From Bacteroides congonensis (lineage in GTDB: Bacteria; Bacteroidota; Bacteroidia; Bacteroidales; Bacteroidaceae), in the NCBI RefSeq assembly GCF_900130125.1, contig NZ_FQXY01000010.1, forward strand, positions 868,001 through 932,000: a stretch of DNA of 64,000 nt, written 5' to 3'. A program made the position numbers and the translations under genes. Under the pieces are notes generated by a model. The model saw only the letters and a list, made by a program, of their open reading frames with translations, was not told where the DNA came from and did no database searches. Shown here in pieces: positions 1 to 10,487 of the stretch (its first letter is position 1; every line of letters begins with the position of its first letter).

Positions 1-1643
1 AGATAAGCTCCTCTGCCACGTCCATCCGCTCCTTTCAATATGCCGGCTTCCGCCCAACGCATCAAATCATCCAGACGAAAACCTTGAAGCGATAATTCCG
101 AACGTCTTTCACGACGAATCTCTTGCAGCAAAGGAGTAAGTCCCTTAAATGAGAAATTAGGATCCGCCACGGGTGTTTTATATTCTACCCCTGCTCTTTC
201 GCGTAATGGCTTCAACGTTTTAGTCAACACATCATCAGTACATTTATTTAGTTCTGCTGCAGCTTCTGCATAACAAAGTAATCCTTCAGCATATCGGAAC
301 AAAATAATGCCAGTCTCACAATTACCAGACACATAAGTCGTATCAATACCCAAATTAATATGGAATCCTGTAACATTCTTATACTGATTGGCACTTGTCA
401 AACTCGGACGACGAATATCTTCATTCTTCTTTTTTATTTCTTCCTCGTCAGCACCTGTAGAATCATAAGCTCTGACATTCATAGGCTTATTCGCACTTGA
501 ACCTGCCGAAGAACGGAATTTAGAACCTGCATGCATAACCGTAGCAAGAAGCCTTCCATCACGACCTTCAAACATATTGTTAAAGTCCTTATATTTTTCC
601 GCTGCCGGATCAATAAACGTACCATCTGTATTCAAGAAATTGTCTACAAGCGATTTGGACAATCCTGACGGTCCCACATTGTCAACAACACCACCAGCCA
701 ATAATTGTCCTATCACATGATATACACCGTCAGCATCAGAATATTTCTTCCAAAATACCGCCTCGGGTACTGTAGAATAATCTTTTTGATTAAATAAGTG
801 TGCAAAAGCATCCTCTATATTTTTGGCTTCTTTGTCAGTTGCTTTTGTATTCAATGTCAAGTTGGCCGGAAAGAGATGCTGATCCCCCCAATTCAACACT
901 TCTTGATAGAACTCTGTAGAATTATCTTCTGTTGCAAACTTTGTCCCACTATGATATTTCTCCCAAGAACCTTCATAAAGGGCCACTCTCATAGCTAAAA
1001 GTGTAGCTGCTTCCTTATTGACACGCAGTCCCGAATATTTACTGCGAGAAAACAGGTTTGCTCTTTCTTCAGGAAGTTCACCAATAGCAGTCTTCAAATC
1101 ATTCAATATAAACCGTGCCACATCAGAACGTTTAGTAGCGGGAATCTGTAGGCCTGCGAGTGTTGCATTCCCATCCCAAAAATCATCCATAATGGGTATA
1201 TCTCCGAAACGCGTCAGTAAAAAGAAATACCAATATGCACGAAAAAAGTACGCTTCACCTCTAAGAGAAAGAACTTCATCGTTTTCCTCTGTACCAGGTA
1301 CTTTATAATACTTAAAAAAGTAGTTTACATTACGCAGATTTTCATAGCCCTTTTTCCATTCATCTGCACCACTAAACAGATTGTTTTCACCATTCGGACG
1401 TTTATCGTAATTTTCTGCCAAAATGTTATCACTATTTACTTCTTCACCTCTTATACTTATACCAAACTTAGCTGGTACCGGTAATGAACGATATAGACCA
1501 TTTATATAATTTTCTGCCTGTTCCCGCCCCACTAGAAAGCTTGTATTATCGGGTTGAGTCAATGGCAACCGATCCAGAAAATCAGAACAGGATGACAATA
1601 CCAGCCCCATAAAAGTAGCCAGGATAAATATTTTCTTATTCAT
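1..1643 (-). CDS. SusD/RagB-family outer-membrane lipoprotein (3' end beyond the window)
   Basis: The frame is open from an ATG at 1643 to the left edge, about 547 codons, so the C-terminus is missing. The N-terminus is a lipoprotein signal ending LSSC, followed by the DFLDRLPLTQP-type opening common in SusD proteins. Later features typical of the family are YFFRAYWYF in the helical core and RRERRSELSLQG near the C-terminus. SusD lipoproteins sit on the cell surface and cap the TonB-dependent SusC barrel, binding the glycan before import. The gene starts 16 bp after the broken susC at 1660-4978 and is presumably cotranscribed with it. The substrate cannot be told from the sequence. Family call is firm; the start is the first ATG before the signal peptide. 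Confidence 0.93.
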   Translation of the reverse strand, partial: MNKKIFILATFMGLVLSSCSDFLDRLPLTQPDNTSFLVGREQAENYINGLYRSLPVPAKFGISIRGEEVNSDNILAENYDKRPNGENNLFSGADEWKKGYENLRNVNYFFKYYKVPGTEENDEVLSLRGEAYFFRAYWYFFLLTRFGDIPIMDDFWDGNATLAGLQIPATKRSDVARFILNDLKTAIGELPEERANLFSRSKYSGLRVNKEAATLLAMRVALYEGSWEKYHSGTKFATEDNSTEFYQEVLNWGDQHLFPANLTLNTKATDKEAKNIEDAFAHLFNQKDYSTVPEAVFWKKYSDADGVYHVIGQLLAGGVVDNVGPSGLSKSLVDNFLNTDGTFIDPAAEKYKDFNNMFEGRDGRLLATVMHAGSKFRSSAGSSANKPMNVRAYDSTGADEEEIKKKNEDIRRPSLTSANQYKNVTGFHINLGIDTTYVSGNCETGIILFRYAEGLLCYAEAAAELNKCTDDVLTKTLKPLRERAGVEYKTPVADPNFSFKGLTPLLQEIRRERRSELSLQGFRLDDLMRWAEAGILKGADGRGRGAY

Positions 1644-1659
1644 AATAGTTCCTCTTTAA

Positions 1660-4600
1660 TTAAAATGTGACATCAATTCCAAATACAAAGTTCCGGTTCA
1701 TCGGATAAACCCTACCATTACCATTTGCAGTCAAAGGCGAAGTAAGTACAGGAGCTGCATCACTACTACCTCCTACTATCCAGTTCACCTGATTAATTGT
1801 TTCAGGATCAAATTGATTCGGCAATTTCGTAATTGTAAACAAGTTATCGCAAGTGAAATACACTCTCAATCCGCTTAAACCGATAAATTTCACCACTTGG
1901 GGTTTAAAGTCATAAGAAACTGTCAGGTTCTTATGACGCATATAAGCCGCATTCAACAAATAGCGTGTAGTATTATAACCCGAGTTAACTTGATTGTCCA
2001 CCTTATTACTTGTCAGGCGTGGTAAGTAGCCGCTAGGATGATCAGGGCTAAAATGATCCAAATGTTCTTTAAAGTAGCAGTTATCACTAAAAAGATATTG
2101 GGAGCCTGCAACTGCAAAATCTCTTTTACCTACTCCCTGGAAAAGAGCGGAAACTCCAAATCCTTTGTAACCAACACTCAAGTTTATACCAAAAGAATAT
2201 TTAGGAGCAACATTACCAATTTTCTTCAAGTCGCCATGATCTGCCAATGTACCCGATCCCGGATCAACTTTGCCATCACCATTTGAATCAATGAATTTCA
2301 CATCGCCACGTTGCCACGCATTATCAGGTTTGAAATAACTTAAATCTACCGTTTTAAGATATTCATCCACTTCTCGATTACTCATAAATAGGTCGTCGGC
2401 CTGATAACCCCAGATTTCACCTAAATCCATTCCTTCATAAAAACCTCTATTCTGTGGCAAACCGGTATGATTATTTGTAATGATCCCTTCCGGATTATTA
2501 TATTTCGTAACCACCGCTTTATAGTTGGATATATTAAATCCTATACCATAGCTAAGGCCACATTTAAATTCATCTTGCCAGTTGACAGTTAATTCCCAAC
2601 CACGATTACGCAACGTGGCATTATTTATCTTCGCACTTTTATCTTTATTAATACCTCCAATTGCCGGTATAGTTTCAGCAGGGCCTATCATATCCTTTGT
2701 GGTACGCTGATAAATATCTGCCGTAACATTAAGACGATCGTCCAACATTGACAAATCGATACCAAGATTAGCATTTTCCGATTTCTCCCAGGTGATGTAA
2801 GGACTAGTCATTTTGGGAGTGCCTGCAATTATTCCTTTGGCAGGAGTAACACTGACTCCTGGTAGCAACCATGCATCGGCCGGACTGGCCACCAAATCCA
2901 TATATCCAAGATAGTCATACAGCCCAGCGCCATTCTGATTTCCTAAACGTCCGTAAGAAACACGTACTTTCAATTGAGAAATTGGAAGATTCCATGATTT
3001 AAAATAGTCTTCATTAGCTATATTATAACCGGCTGAAAAAGAAGGAAAGAATCCCCAACGGTTGTCTGGTGCAAAACGGGAAGAACCGTCATAACGTCCA
3101 CTAAATTCAAGAAAATATTTTTCCAGATAGTTCCAGTTCAATTTAGCATACATACCCATCGTAGCCCAGTGTGTACGATCGTCCCCGCATATAATACACC
3201 ATTGGCACTGGCAAATGAATAAATATTGTCAGATAAAATACCATCTTTATAAGTATAGCCGCTCGAATTTTCTTGTAATTCCATCTGGAAACCCGCCAAA
3301 GCCTTAAAGGTATGCCCGCGCCATTCATAAGTATAATTGGATGATATGTTAGGAGAAAGATAATAATTGAATGCATTTCCGCGAGTATATGATCCCCATT
3401 TAGAATTTTGATAATTCATTCCCGGATACATATAACCCTGTGTCACTCCCTTGCTATTACCAAGGTTCCATCAGGTTTTTCCGTAGTAGGGAATCCACGT
3501 TTAAAGTTGTTATCTTCGACATCAAAACGAACTTTCATTTCTCCTAATATTTCCCATCTCTCTATCGGAGTGATAGTAGCAGAAAAAGTCATGGCATCAG
3601 AGATACGATTCTGTACATAATGTGACTCTTTAAGATTTTTGAACTCCGTAGCATCATTATATTTGGAGTCAATCGGATAATGAGTCGGAGCATTCGGAAT
3701 CGATTTTCCAACGTTTGCGTACAAAATAAGCTGATTGGGCATCGGACGTTTAATAATGTTTAATGTAATATTATTATTAAAATTAAACTTCATCAACTTA
3801 TTAGGTTTAACCTGTAGTTTAGTATTCACATAATATTTACTTTGGTTGTCGTCAACTTGGTCGAGGAAACCTTCATCATAAGTGTATCCTAATCCCACAT
3901 AATAGTTAATCTTATCTGTTCCTCCAGATACGCTTAGATTGTGCGTATGACGGATAGCAGTCTTTTTAAAATAGAAATCAAACCAGTCTGTATTTGCATA
4001 TACCGCATCCCGGGATGCAGCCCAATCTGTACCATTCGGATTTGGTTCAACGCCCGGAAACTCTGCCGAATAAGGATTCTTCATAAATCCTTCCATCTTT
4101 TTAATAAGAGCATCAGAAATTGTTATCTTGTTCTCTCCATTGAGCGACCACTCGTTTAAGTAATTAGCATACTCAATAGAGTTCATCATTGTCGGCATAT
4201 TAATAGGTGAGCTAAAACCGACCGTTCCACGATAAGTGACTTGTGCCTTTTCTGACCGACCACTTTTGGTGGTTACAACTACTACACCGTATGCAGCACG
4301 AGCCCCGTATACGGCTGCTGCAGAAGCATCTTTCAAGACAGTGATAGTTTCAATGTCATTAGGGTTTACATTTTGAAGACTTTGTTCCACTCCATCCACC
4401 AATATATAAGGTGAACCTCCATTTATGGAACCTGTACCACGAATATTGAATTTAATTTCAGCACCTAACTCACCACCAACACCACCAGACATGGTATCTG
4501 TATCAAAGTTCAATCCTGCAACATTACCTTGTAGAGCACTTGTCAGATCAGTTACAGGGCGGTTGACAATTGCATCAGATTTTACAGTTGAAACAGCAGC

Positions 4601-4978
4601 CGTAATGGTGCTACGTTTCTGTTTGTCCATACCCATTACGACAACTTCATCAAGAAGTTTAGAATCTTCCTTAAGTACGAAACGGTTACCTTCGAGCTTT
4701 GTAACCTTTACTTCGAGTGGAGAATAACCCACATAAGAGATAGCTAAGGTATTACCGACTTTACCTTTGACAGAAAAGTTACCGTCAATATCGGTCAACG
4801 TACCTTCTTTCGCCCCTTTTACCATGACCGTAGCTCCAATAATGGTTTCCCCCTTATCATCCACCACTTGTCCTTTAATCATTTGTTGCTGTGCAAACGC
4901 TCCCGAAGGAAATAACAGGAGCATCATCATAAGAACAACAAAGCAGCTTTGTTTCTTCATAAGCTTCTTTTTTTTCAT
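1660..4978 (-). pseudogene. SusC/RagA TonB-dependent transporter, broken by two single-base frameshifts
   Basis: Three consecutive frames together give one SusC protein. 4978-3443 holds the signal peptide, a carboxypeptidase-like domain (IKGQVVDDKGETIIGATV), the plug (LDEVVVMGMDKQKR) and the first barrel strands. A second frame, about 3446-3138, continues the barrel. A third, from about 3185 to 1660, finishes it and ends in the usual aromatic-rich strand. Both breaks sit in short G runs of the coding strand: CCC at 3448-3450 and CCCC at 3183-3186 on the plus strand. Adding one base at each restores a frame of 1107 codons, and the second site then reads GDDRTHWATMG, a normal SusC stretch. The length of 3319 is exactly two bases short of a codon multiple. 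This is either a real double-frameshift pseudogene or a homopolymer assembly error. The paired SusD downstream is intact as far as it is visible. Confidence 0.9.
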
Positions 4979-5094
4979 AATACTACATTTAATAATAAAG
5001 ATTCATATTTCTATTAGCTAACAAAATAAATCTCGCAGACATCGGATTTAAGAATGAAGAACCGGGATAGCTTTCCCGTCTAACATTCTTGTCG

Positions 5095-5102
5095 CAAAGG
5101 TA
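5095..5102 (-). promoter_or_regulatory. Putative -7 box (TACCTTTG) for the broken susC
   Basis: On the minus strand TACCTTTG matches the Bacteroides -7 consensus TAnnTTTG and lies about 117 bp upstream of the susC start codon. That leaves an untranslated leader of roughly 110 nt. No convincing -33 TTTG is visible at the usual spacing, so this is a motif match only. Confidence 0.4.
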
Positions 5103-5815
5103 GGATAGCTTTTAAAAAGAGGTATTTTAAAAATAGCCATTAAATATTCACTTTTCACCAAATCAAACCGTTTCATCGGGGGAATGATTGTTTTTCAAAA
5201 AATTAGTTTAAATCGGTACCATACTCTATAATATTACATTTCAGATGCAATAGGGTAATTATGGGAATATATATTGACGCATATATATCTATGGGATAAT
5301 CCATAAAATAGAAAAAGACGGACGATTTGTTTATTCTATACTCCGAGCCTTATCTATCGATTTGTTCGACACCGAGAAACGATGTGTTTCTCGGTGTCGA
5401 ACACTTTGTTTCTCGGTGTGCAACAGGTCGTTGGTTTTAAAGGGAAAAAGAGGAAAGATAACTATTTATATATCAATATATTACAGAATCATACTCTTCG
5501 TTTGGAATGTTTAAGAAATTTGTTTACCCATTTTAATAGGTTGAGTCATCTTTAATACTTATTTTATTACAATAATAATTACACATAACTGTTTTATCTT
5601 TTGTTCTTATGTTCTTCTGTCTAAAATGTTTCAGTCCACAGGTAAGCAACCATAAGCCCACATGGTGAGTATATATGCCTACCAAGCTAAATATATAGAT
5701 TTAGCGCATAAATTAGTTTATCATACAAAGTCTGGCAATCAGACAACTCTTTGTTGAAATAAGGGAATTACAGATATATTTTGCCTAAAATAAGAAATGA
5801 CAGTATAAATTGAGC
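5103..5815. other. Gene-free region between susC and the AAA-ATPase gene
   Basis: About 700 bp of AT-rich sequence without a supported gene. It holds the 22-bp-period array at 5363-5428. The rest, including 5450-5815, shows no recognisable RNA gene, attachment site or open frame of note. It lies upstream of the minus-strand susC and downstream of the 3' end of the minus-strand ATPase gene, so it may contain control sequence for the former. Confidence 0.6.
5363..5428. repeat. 22-bp-period repeat array, locus A (three units)
   Basis: Three adjacent 22-bp units start at 5363, 5385 and 5407, each reading TGTT-N11-AAC-N4. Units 2 and 3 share the core TCTCGGTGT. Unit 1 carries the reverse complement of that core, so units 1 and 2 also form a perfect 16-bp hairpin (5365-5380 with 5386-5401, loop of 5). 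A degenerate fourth unit may follow at 5429. The same frame recurs at 16276-16385 and 48494-48603. Function is unknown. Confidence 0.75.
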
Positions 5816-7549
5816 TTATTTCTGCATGACTTCCTCCACCCGTTCCAGTTCCCATCCGCGAAACTGCATCACAATACAATGCAACTCGGTGCCGTGCACC
5901 ATCTGACGCACCTTAGCACCAACGGCATAACCTTTTATTTGCTCTACAGCTTCTTGCCATTGGACTTCGGCTTTCGCTTCGGAATCCTTGGCGGAGAGGT
6001 ATTTCAGTTCGATGATATAGCTGTGCTTCACGTCATAGCGCATCAGGTCGGGCATAAGAAACAGGTCACAATAACCGTGGTTCAATTCTACTTCCGGAGC
6101 TATCAGGTAATAGGCATTTGTACTCAAGTAGGCAGTAAAGAAGCCTTGCAAGTTGCGCTCGCCTTCGATGGAGCTTCGCACGGAAGAGTTTTCCTTGTAG
6201 GCATGAGCAATAAACTCCATCGTTTCACGCCAATGACCTTCGTAAGCCATTTCATAATACATCAAGCCAAGGTCATTCAGATTGATATGCCGGTTATCCT
6301 GATATTCTTCCAACAGAAATTCGTAATACTGCTTACGCACGTTATTATTGGGAATACTCAACACCAAATAGTTGCCCCGAGTAGCAGTGATGGTAAGCAT
6401 ACCGTAATAAAAGAGCAGACTGGGAAAAATTTCCGGCTTGGTGATATCAATAGCGGGAAAGGTAGTCGTCAATGTGGTGATAATCTGCCCCTCTTCGGTG
6501 ATTTTGCGCAACACGCCTTTGCGGTTACCGTCCAATTTGTCCAAACGGATGAGTTTCTTCATCTTGTTGTAGTCAGTACGGGTGTTGGGGTCTATCATCT
6601 CTTTGGGTGATTTGCCCAAATCCATATAGTTACGCAAATAATAGAGCACCATGTCACAATTGAACATCTTCGGGTCACGTTCCAGACTTTCTTCGGCAAA
6701 ACAATAATTGTCATACCACGGACGCATTTCCTCTATCATCGCACTTATATCCACATTGCCCGGCAACTGTCCGGCATCCTTATAGTATTGGAGCATCTCA
6801 CGCACATCCGTTTCACTGAATCCCAGCATCATATTAAACTGGTGCTTGGTACTGATATTCCAACCGATATTAAATCCGCTAGTCAAGTCGTCCAACGTCA
6901 CGGGGCTGACACCGGTCATAAAGATGCGCTCAAACATACCTTTGAACTTCTTGAAGATTTCACGGTAAAAGCCGCTGGCATGGGTCAGCGCATGATAGAC
7001 TTCCTTGCCCTGCTCATTCAACACCACATTGGTGAAGTTATCATATTCATCAATGATAAGATAAAGATGCGCTCCGGTTTCAGCCGCATGAAGATTCAGA
7101 TAATTCAGTTTACTTACAAAATCGGGCTGTGCTTTCATCTCCTGAGCAAATCCCGGAAAATAATAAGATTCGTAGGACATACCGAACAAATCCATGACCA
7201 TACAGCAATAACGGTCGAAGTTCTCGGCCAACGTACCACTACCGCCGCTGGCACGGGAAAAGTCAAGAAAGAGTATCTGGAAAGTCCCTTGCAGCCGTGT
7301 AGGGCGACTGCCTATCCATAGATTGCCGAAGCGTTTATCGAACTTTTCTCTTTGAGCGATGTCATAATAAGCCCGGAGCATACTCAGAAAGATGCTCTTG
7401 CCGAAGCGGCGGGGACGGATAAAGAACAAATTACTGGGTTGCTCTTCCAACAAAGGCAGATACATCGTTTTATCCACGTAATATTGGTTCTGCTCCATCA
7501 CTTCCACAAAGTTGGAAACTCCATAAGGGATTCTTTTTACTTCTTCCAT
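5816..7549 (-). CDS. AAA-ATPase-like / PD-(D/E)XK nuclease-domain protein
   Basis: The 577-residue protein begins with the family's typical opening (KRIPYGVSNF, then YYVDKTMYLPLLEE) and a P-loop variant RPRRFGKS at residues 45-52. A Walker-B-like stretch YLIIDEYDNF lies near residue 170. The C-terminus carries a PD-(D/E)XK-like nuclease core (GYCDLFL, then IIELKYL). This matches the AAA-ATPase_like plus PD-(D/E)XK_9 architecture, present in many copies in Bacteroides and often mobile or variable between strains. Its cellular role is not established; involvement in DNA processing or defence is inference. It stands alone, with large gaps on both sides. Confidence 0.9.
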   Translation of the reverse strand: MEEVKRIPYGVSNFVEVMEQNQYYVDKTMYLPLLEEQPSNLFFIRPRRFGKSIFLSMLRAYYDIAQREKFDKRFGNLWIGSRPTRLQGTFQILFLDFSRASGGSGTLAENFDRYCCMVMDLFGMSYESYYFPGFAQEMKAQPDFVSKLNYLNLHAAETGAHLYLIIDEYDNFTNVVLNEQGKEVYHALTHASGFYREIFKKFKGMFERIFMTGVSPVTLDDLTSGFNIGWNISTKHQFNMMLGFSETDVREMLQYYKDAGQLPGNVDISAMIEEMRPWYDNYCFAEESLERDPKMFNCDMVLYYLRNYMDLGKSPKEMIDPNTRTDYNKMKKLIRLDKLDGNRKGVLRKITEEGQIITTLTTTFPAIDITKPEIFPSLLFYYGMLTITATRGNYLVLSIPNNNVRKQYYEFLLEEYQDNRHINLNDLGLMYYEMAYEGHWRETMEFIAHAYKENSSVRSSIEGERNLQGFFTAYLSTNAYYLIAPEVELNHGYCDLFLMPDLMRYDVKHSYIIELKYLSAKDSEAKAEVQWQEAVEQIKGYAVGAKVRQMVHGTELHCIVMQFRGWELERVEEVMQK

Positions 7550-7887
7550 GATTTGTTCCTTTCTTTAATCCTTATATCTATGAGGATAATACAAAAGTAG
7601 CATATTTCAGCAGAAAGAACAAAGAAAGGGAAAGAAAGTTGAAAGATTGCCGCATTGAAGTGACAGACATAAATCCTTTTATTTTTTCATGCTATTAGCC
7701 GGATGAGATTTATAGTAGAAACTGTTCGTCATACAGTTTCTCATTAGAAACATCTTACTACCTACACAAAGAAGCACTTTTGGTGATTTTTAAAAGCTTA
7801 TTGGTTATAATCGAAAGCGGGCCGTTCGCTGAAATCCTAAAAAAACAATACCTTTGCACATCACATTCCTTATAAATAATACATCTT
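7550..7887. other. Gene-free region upstream of the GH95 remnant
   Basis: It contains a small inverted repeat (GAAACTGT at 7718-7725 with ACAGTTTC at 7733-7740) that could end transcripts, and a -7-like box at 7849-7856. Nothing else recognisable is seen. Confidence 0.5.
7849..7856 (+). promoter_or_regulatory. Putative -7 box (TACCTTTG) of the GH95 remnant
   Basis: TACCTTTG fits the Bacteroides TAnnTTTG -7 consensus and lies 31 bp before the ATG at 7888. The promoter of the original fucosidase gene may therefore still be present although the gene is broken. Confidence 0.42.
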
Positions 7888-8505
7888 ATGAAGAAACTCT
7901 GCTTCCTTATTTTTTGCACACTCTTTTCACTCACTGCATCATCAATAGAAACGGTGGATTATACACAAGGACTTTCCATATGGTTCGACACTCCCAACAA
8001 TCTCGACGGACAAGCTGTCTGGCTACGTGCCAACGGCACAGGGGCGAATCCGGACAAAGCATGGGAAAGCCGTTCGCTGCCTATCGGGAATGGCAGCCTG
8101 GGAGCGAATATCATGGGCTCCATATCTGCGGAACGAATCACACTGAATGAAAAGACGCTTTGGAAAGGGGGGCCGAATACTGCCAAAGGCGCCGAATATT
8201 ATTGGAATGTAAACAAACAGTCGGCAGGCGTATTGAAAGAAATCCGACAGGCTTTTCTGGACGGAGATTCCCAAAAGGCGGGGTATCTCACACAAGAAAA
8301 CTTCAACGGGCTGGGAGCTTATGAAGAAAAAGACGAGACTCCGTTCCGTTTCGGCGCTTTTACCACGATGGGAGAGCTTTATGTGGAAACCGGACTAAGC
8401 GAAATCAACATGAGCAATTACCGCCGCATCCTGTCGTTGGATTCGGCGATGGCTGTGGTGCAATTTGACAAAGACGGGATACGGTATCAACGGAAATACT
8501 TCAAT
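7888..8505 (+). pseudogene. GH95 alpha-L-fucosidase, N-terminal fragment only
   Basis: About 205 codons encode a signal peptide and the start of a GH95 N-terminal beta-domain: WESRSLPIGNGSLGANIMGS, then RITLNEKTLWKGGPN, and the final family-like stretch RYQRKYF. GH95 enzymes are usually near 800 residues, with the catalytic (alpha/alpha)6 barrel in the missing part, so the fragment cannot be active. Homology stops around 8500. From there another reading frame continues as the tail of a hybrid two-component regulator. The fragment's own frame runs through the junction as unrelated codons to a stop at 8634. The exact junction is uncertain by about 10 bp. Confidence 0.88.
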
Positions 8506-8956
8506 GCTAATGGAACTTATCCGCAACCGGTTGAAAAACCGGGAATATACCAAGAAAAGGTATTTGAATGCAGGATTAATCCCCACTCCGGAAGAAAGCA
8601 CCATCAGCCTGACAGACGAAACATTCCTGATTAAACTGAATAATATCATCCAGGAAAATATAGAAAATTCCAACCTGGGCATCCAGTTTATCTGCCAGGA
8701 AGTAGGATTGGGCCGTTCTTCGCTTTATAACAAACTGAAAGCACTTACAAGCATGGGAGCGAACGAATATATCAGTAAGCTCCGTATAGAAAAAGCTATT
8801 ACATTGATATCCGGCACGGATATGCCCTTCTCTGAAATTGCAGAGAAAACCGGATTTACCACTCCGAGTTATTTCAGTACGACATTCAAGCAATATACGG
8901 GAGAGACGCCCAGTCAATATAAAGAAAGGAAAAAGAAAGGTCTGACTGATCAATAA
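8503..8956 (+). pseudogene. Hybrid two-component regulator, C-terminal AraC-type DNA-binding tail only
   Basis: This frame, offset by one from the GH95 frame, begins at about 8503 within what was the end of a receiver domain and linker (MLMELIRNRLKNRE). It continues as a full AraC-type helix-turn-helix region (ICQEVGLGRSSLYNKLKAL, then SEIAEKTGFTTPSYFSTTFK, then YTGETPSQYKERKK) and ends at 8956. The sensor, kinase and most of the receiver are absent. A single deletion joining a GH95 gene to a downstream regulator gene would explain both fragments. Whether a stand-alone DNA-binding tail is expressed is unknown; an alternative start could in principle give about 150 residues. Confidence 0.85.
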
Positions 8957-9039
8957 TAATACCATCATTATTCTTTCTTTATGCTGGCTGAAGTTTCCGG
9001 CTGTAAGCCAATGCACCGTATATTGACCGATTAACAAAC

Positions 9040-9071
9040 GGGCTGCCACAGAATCACTTCTCCAGCAGCCC
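9040..9071. terminator. Bidirectional hairpin between convergent units
   Basis: GGGCTGC (9040-9046) pairs with GCAGCCC (9065-9071), with T-rich sequence on both sides. It sits between the end of the regulator remnant on the plus strand (8956) and the end of the efflux operon on the minus strand (9111). Confidence 0.65.
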
Positions 9072-9110
9072 TTCTTTCATTAAATTAGAAAACAGAGAGT
9101 ATGATACAGT

Positions 9111-10487
9111 TTATTCCTGACCTCCCCCTAAAGCACGGTATAGGTTAATTAAACTTTGTATTTCAGTAAAATGATTGGCCGTCTGCGAGAGTTGCGCACT
9201 AAGCAATGACTGCCGGGAGGTAAGCACTTCCAGATAGGTCGTATTACCATGCTCCATCAACAGAGAAGTGCTTCGCAGAGCCGTTTGCAAGGAAGTGATC
9301 TGTTTATCCAGCAAGATTCTTTTTCCCTGACTGGTTTGATAGGCAATCAAAGCATCATTCACCTCACTACCGGCATTGAGCAACGTTTGCTGAAAACCGA
9401 GCGCTGCTTCTTCCTGTTGCGCACGGGCAATGCGATATTGTGCCACAACCTGTCCTCTGTTAAAGAGCGGCTGTGTAAGCGAACCTACCGCCGACGCGAG
9501 AAACTTGCCCGGATTGATAATCATCGCCCCGGCGGAGTTTGTCCATCCGGCACTCCCGCCTAAAGTGATGGAAGGATAGAAAGCCGAACGTGCCGCATTG
9601 GTGTCATAGAACGCCGCTTCCAGCGTCCGCTCTGCCGAGCGGACATCCGGACGGGAAGAAAGCATCCGGACAGGAATCCCTATCGAGAAGTCGGCAGGAA
9701 ACTGTTGCTTTGCCAGCATGCCACGTTCATAGTTGCGTGGCGTCTCCGCCAATAATAAGGCAAGACTGTTCTCCACCTGATTGATCTGCTGCTGCAAATC
9801 GAGGACCGAACCCTGCACCTGATAATAGGCCGCCTCCATCTGCGACACAGCCGATTCGTTTGCCAGTCCCGCATTCATTAATGCACGGGTGGACGCAACG
9901 GTTTCTTTCCATGCCTCTTCCGTCTGACGGGAGATGTCGAGTTGTTCGTCCAGCATCAACAAGGTATAATAGGTATTGGCGATACCTGCTATCAACTGTG
10001 TACGGACTGCCTGACGGTAATCCTCGCTTTGAGCATAAAGCGCTTTCGCCTGTTTCTTGGAGTTGCGCATACACCCGAAAACGTCCAACTCCCAACTGGC
10101 AGTAACGGGCAACGAATAAGCCTGCGTAGCCTTGTGCGTATCAAAACTGCTCACTGTTCCCTGCGGAGCAAGAGCAAAAGCGGGCAGAAAAGCAAGTTTG
10201 GCGGACATCAGTACGGCCTGTGCTTCTTCCACACGGAGCTGGGCGGACTGATAGTCGGTATTGGTCTGCAATCCCACTTCGATGAGGGATTGCAGATAAG
10301 GATCGGTGAAGAGTTCCCGCCAGTCCATATTACCCAGACCGGCAGTGTCTTCGGTCAGCACTTCCCCGCCGTACAGATCGTCGGGAACGACAGTGGCGGG
10401 GTCATATTTGGTATAGATGCCACAACCGCTCAACGACAGACTGATGGCAACTAATGTGATGATATTCTTCTTCATTCTTTCTTTCAT
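9111..10487 (-). CDS. RND efflux outer-membrane factor (TolC/OprM/NodT-type lipoprotein)
   Basis: The 458-residue protein has a lipoprotein signal ending SLSGC followed by the outer-membrane efflux protein fold. Two repeats are visible: TDYQSAQLRVEEAQA in the first half and GSEVNDALIAYQTSQGKR in the second. A RPDVRSAERTLEAAFYDTNAARSAFYPSI-type stretch lies between them. Such trimers form the exit duct of tripartite pumps. The start at 10487 abuts the pump gene's stop at 10488; the Met at codon 5 (10475) is an equally good start. It is the last gene of the operon and is followed by the hairpin at 9040-9071. Confidence 0.93.
   Translation of the reverse strand: MKERMKKNIITLVAISLSLSGCGIYTKYDPATVVPDDLYGGEVLTEDTAGLGNMDWRELFTDPYLQSLIEVGLQTNTDYQSAQLRVEEAQAVLMSAKLAFLPAFALAPQGTVSSFDTHKATQAYSLPVTASWELDVFGCMRNSKKQAKALYAQSEDYRQAVRTQLIAGIANTYYTLLMLDEQLDISRQTEEAWKETVASTRALMNAGLANESAVSQMEAAYYQVQGSVLDLQQQINQVENSLALLLAETPRNYERGMLAKQQFPADFSIGIPVRMLSSRPDVRSAERTLEAAFYDTNAARSAFYPSITLGGSAGWTNSAGAMIINPGKFLASAVGSLTQPLFNRGQVVAQYRIARAQQEEAALGFQQTLLNAGSEVNDALIAYQTSQGKRILLDKQITSLQTALRSTSLLMEHGNTTYLEVLTSRQSLLSAQLSQTANHFTEIQSLINLYRALGGGQE

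Noticed and set aside
3138-3450. Programmed frameshifting in susC
   Set aside because: Two independent one-base losses in ordinary G runs without slippery heptamer or stimulatory structure are better explained by mutation or sequence error.
5810-6610. A 266-codon plus-strand frame opposite the AAA-ATPase gene
   Set aside because: It lies fully antisense to a recognisable protein and shows no domain of its own.
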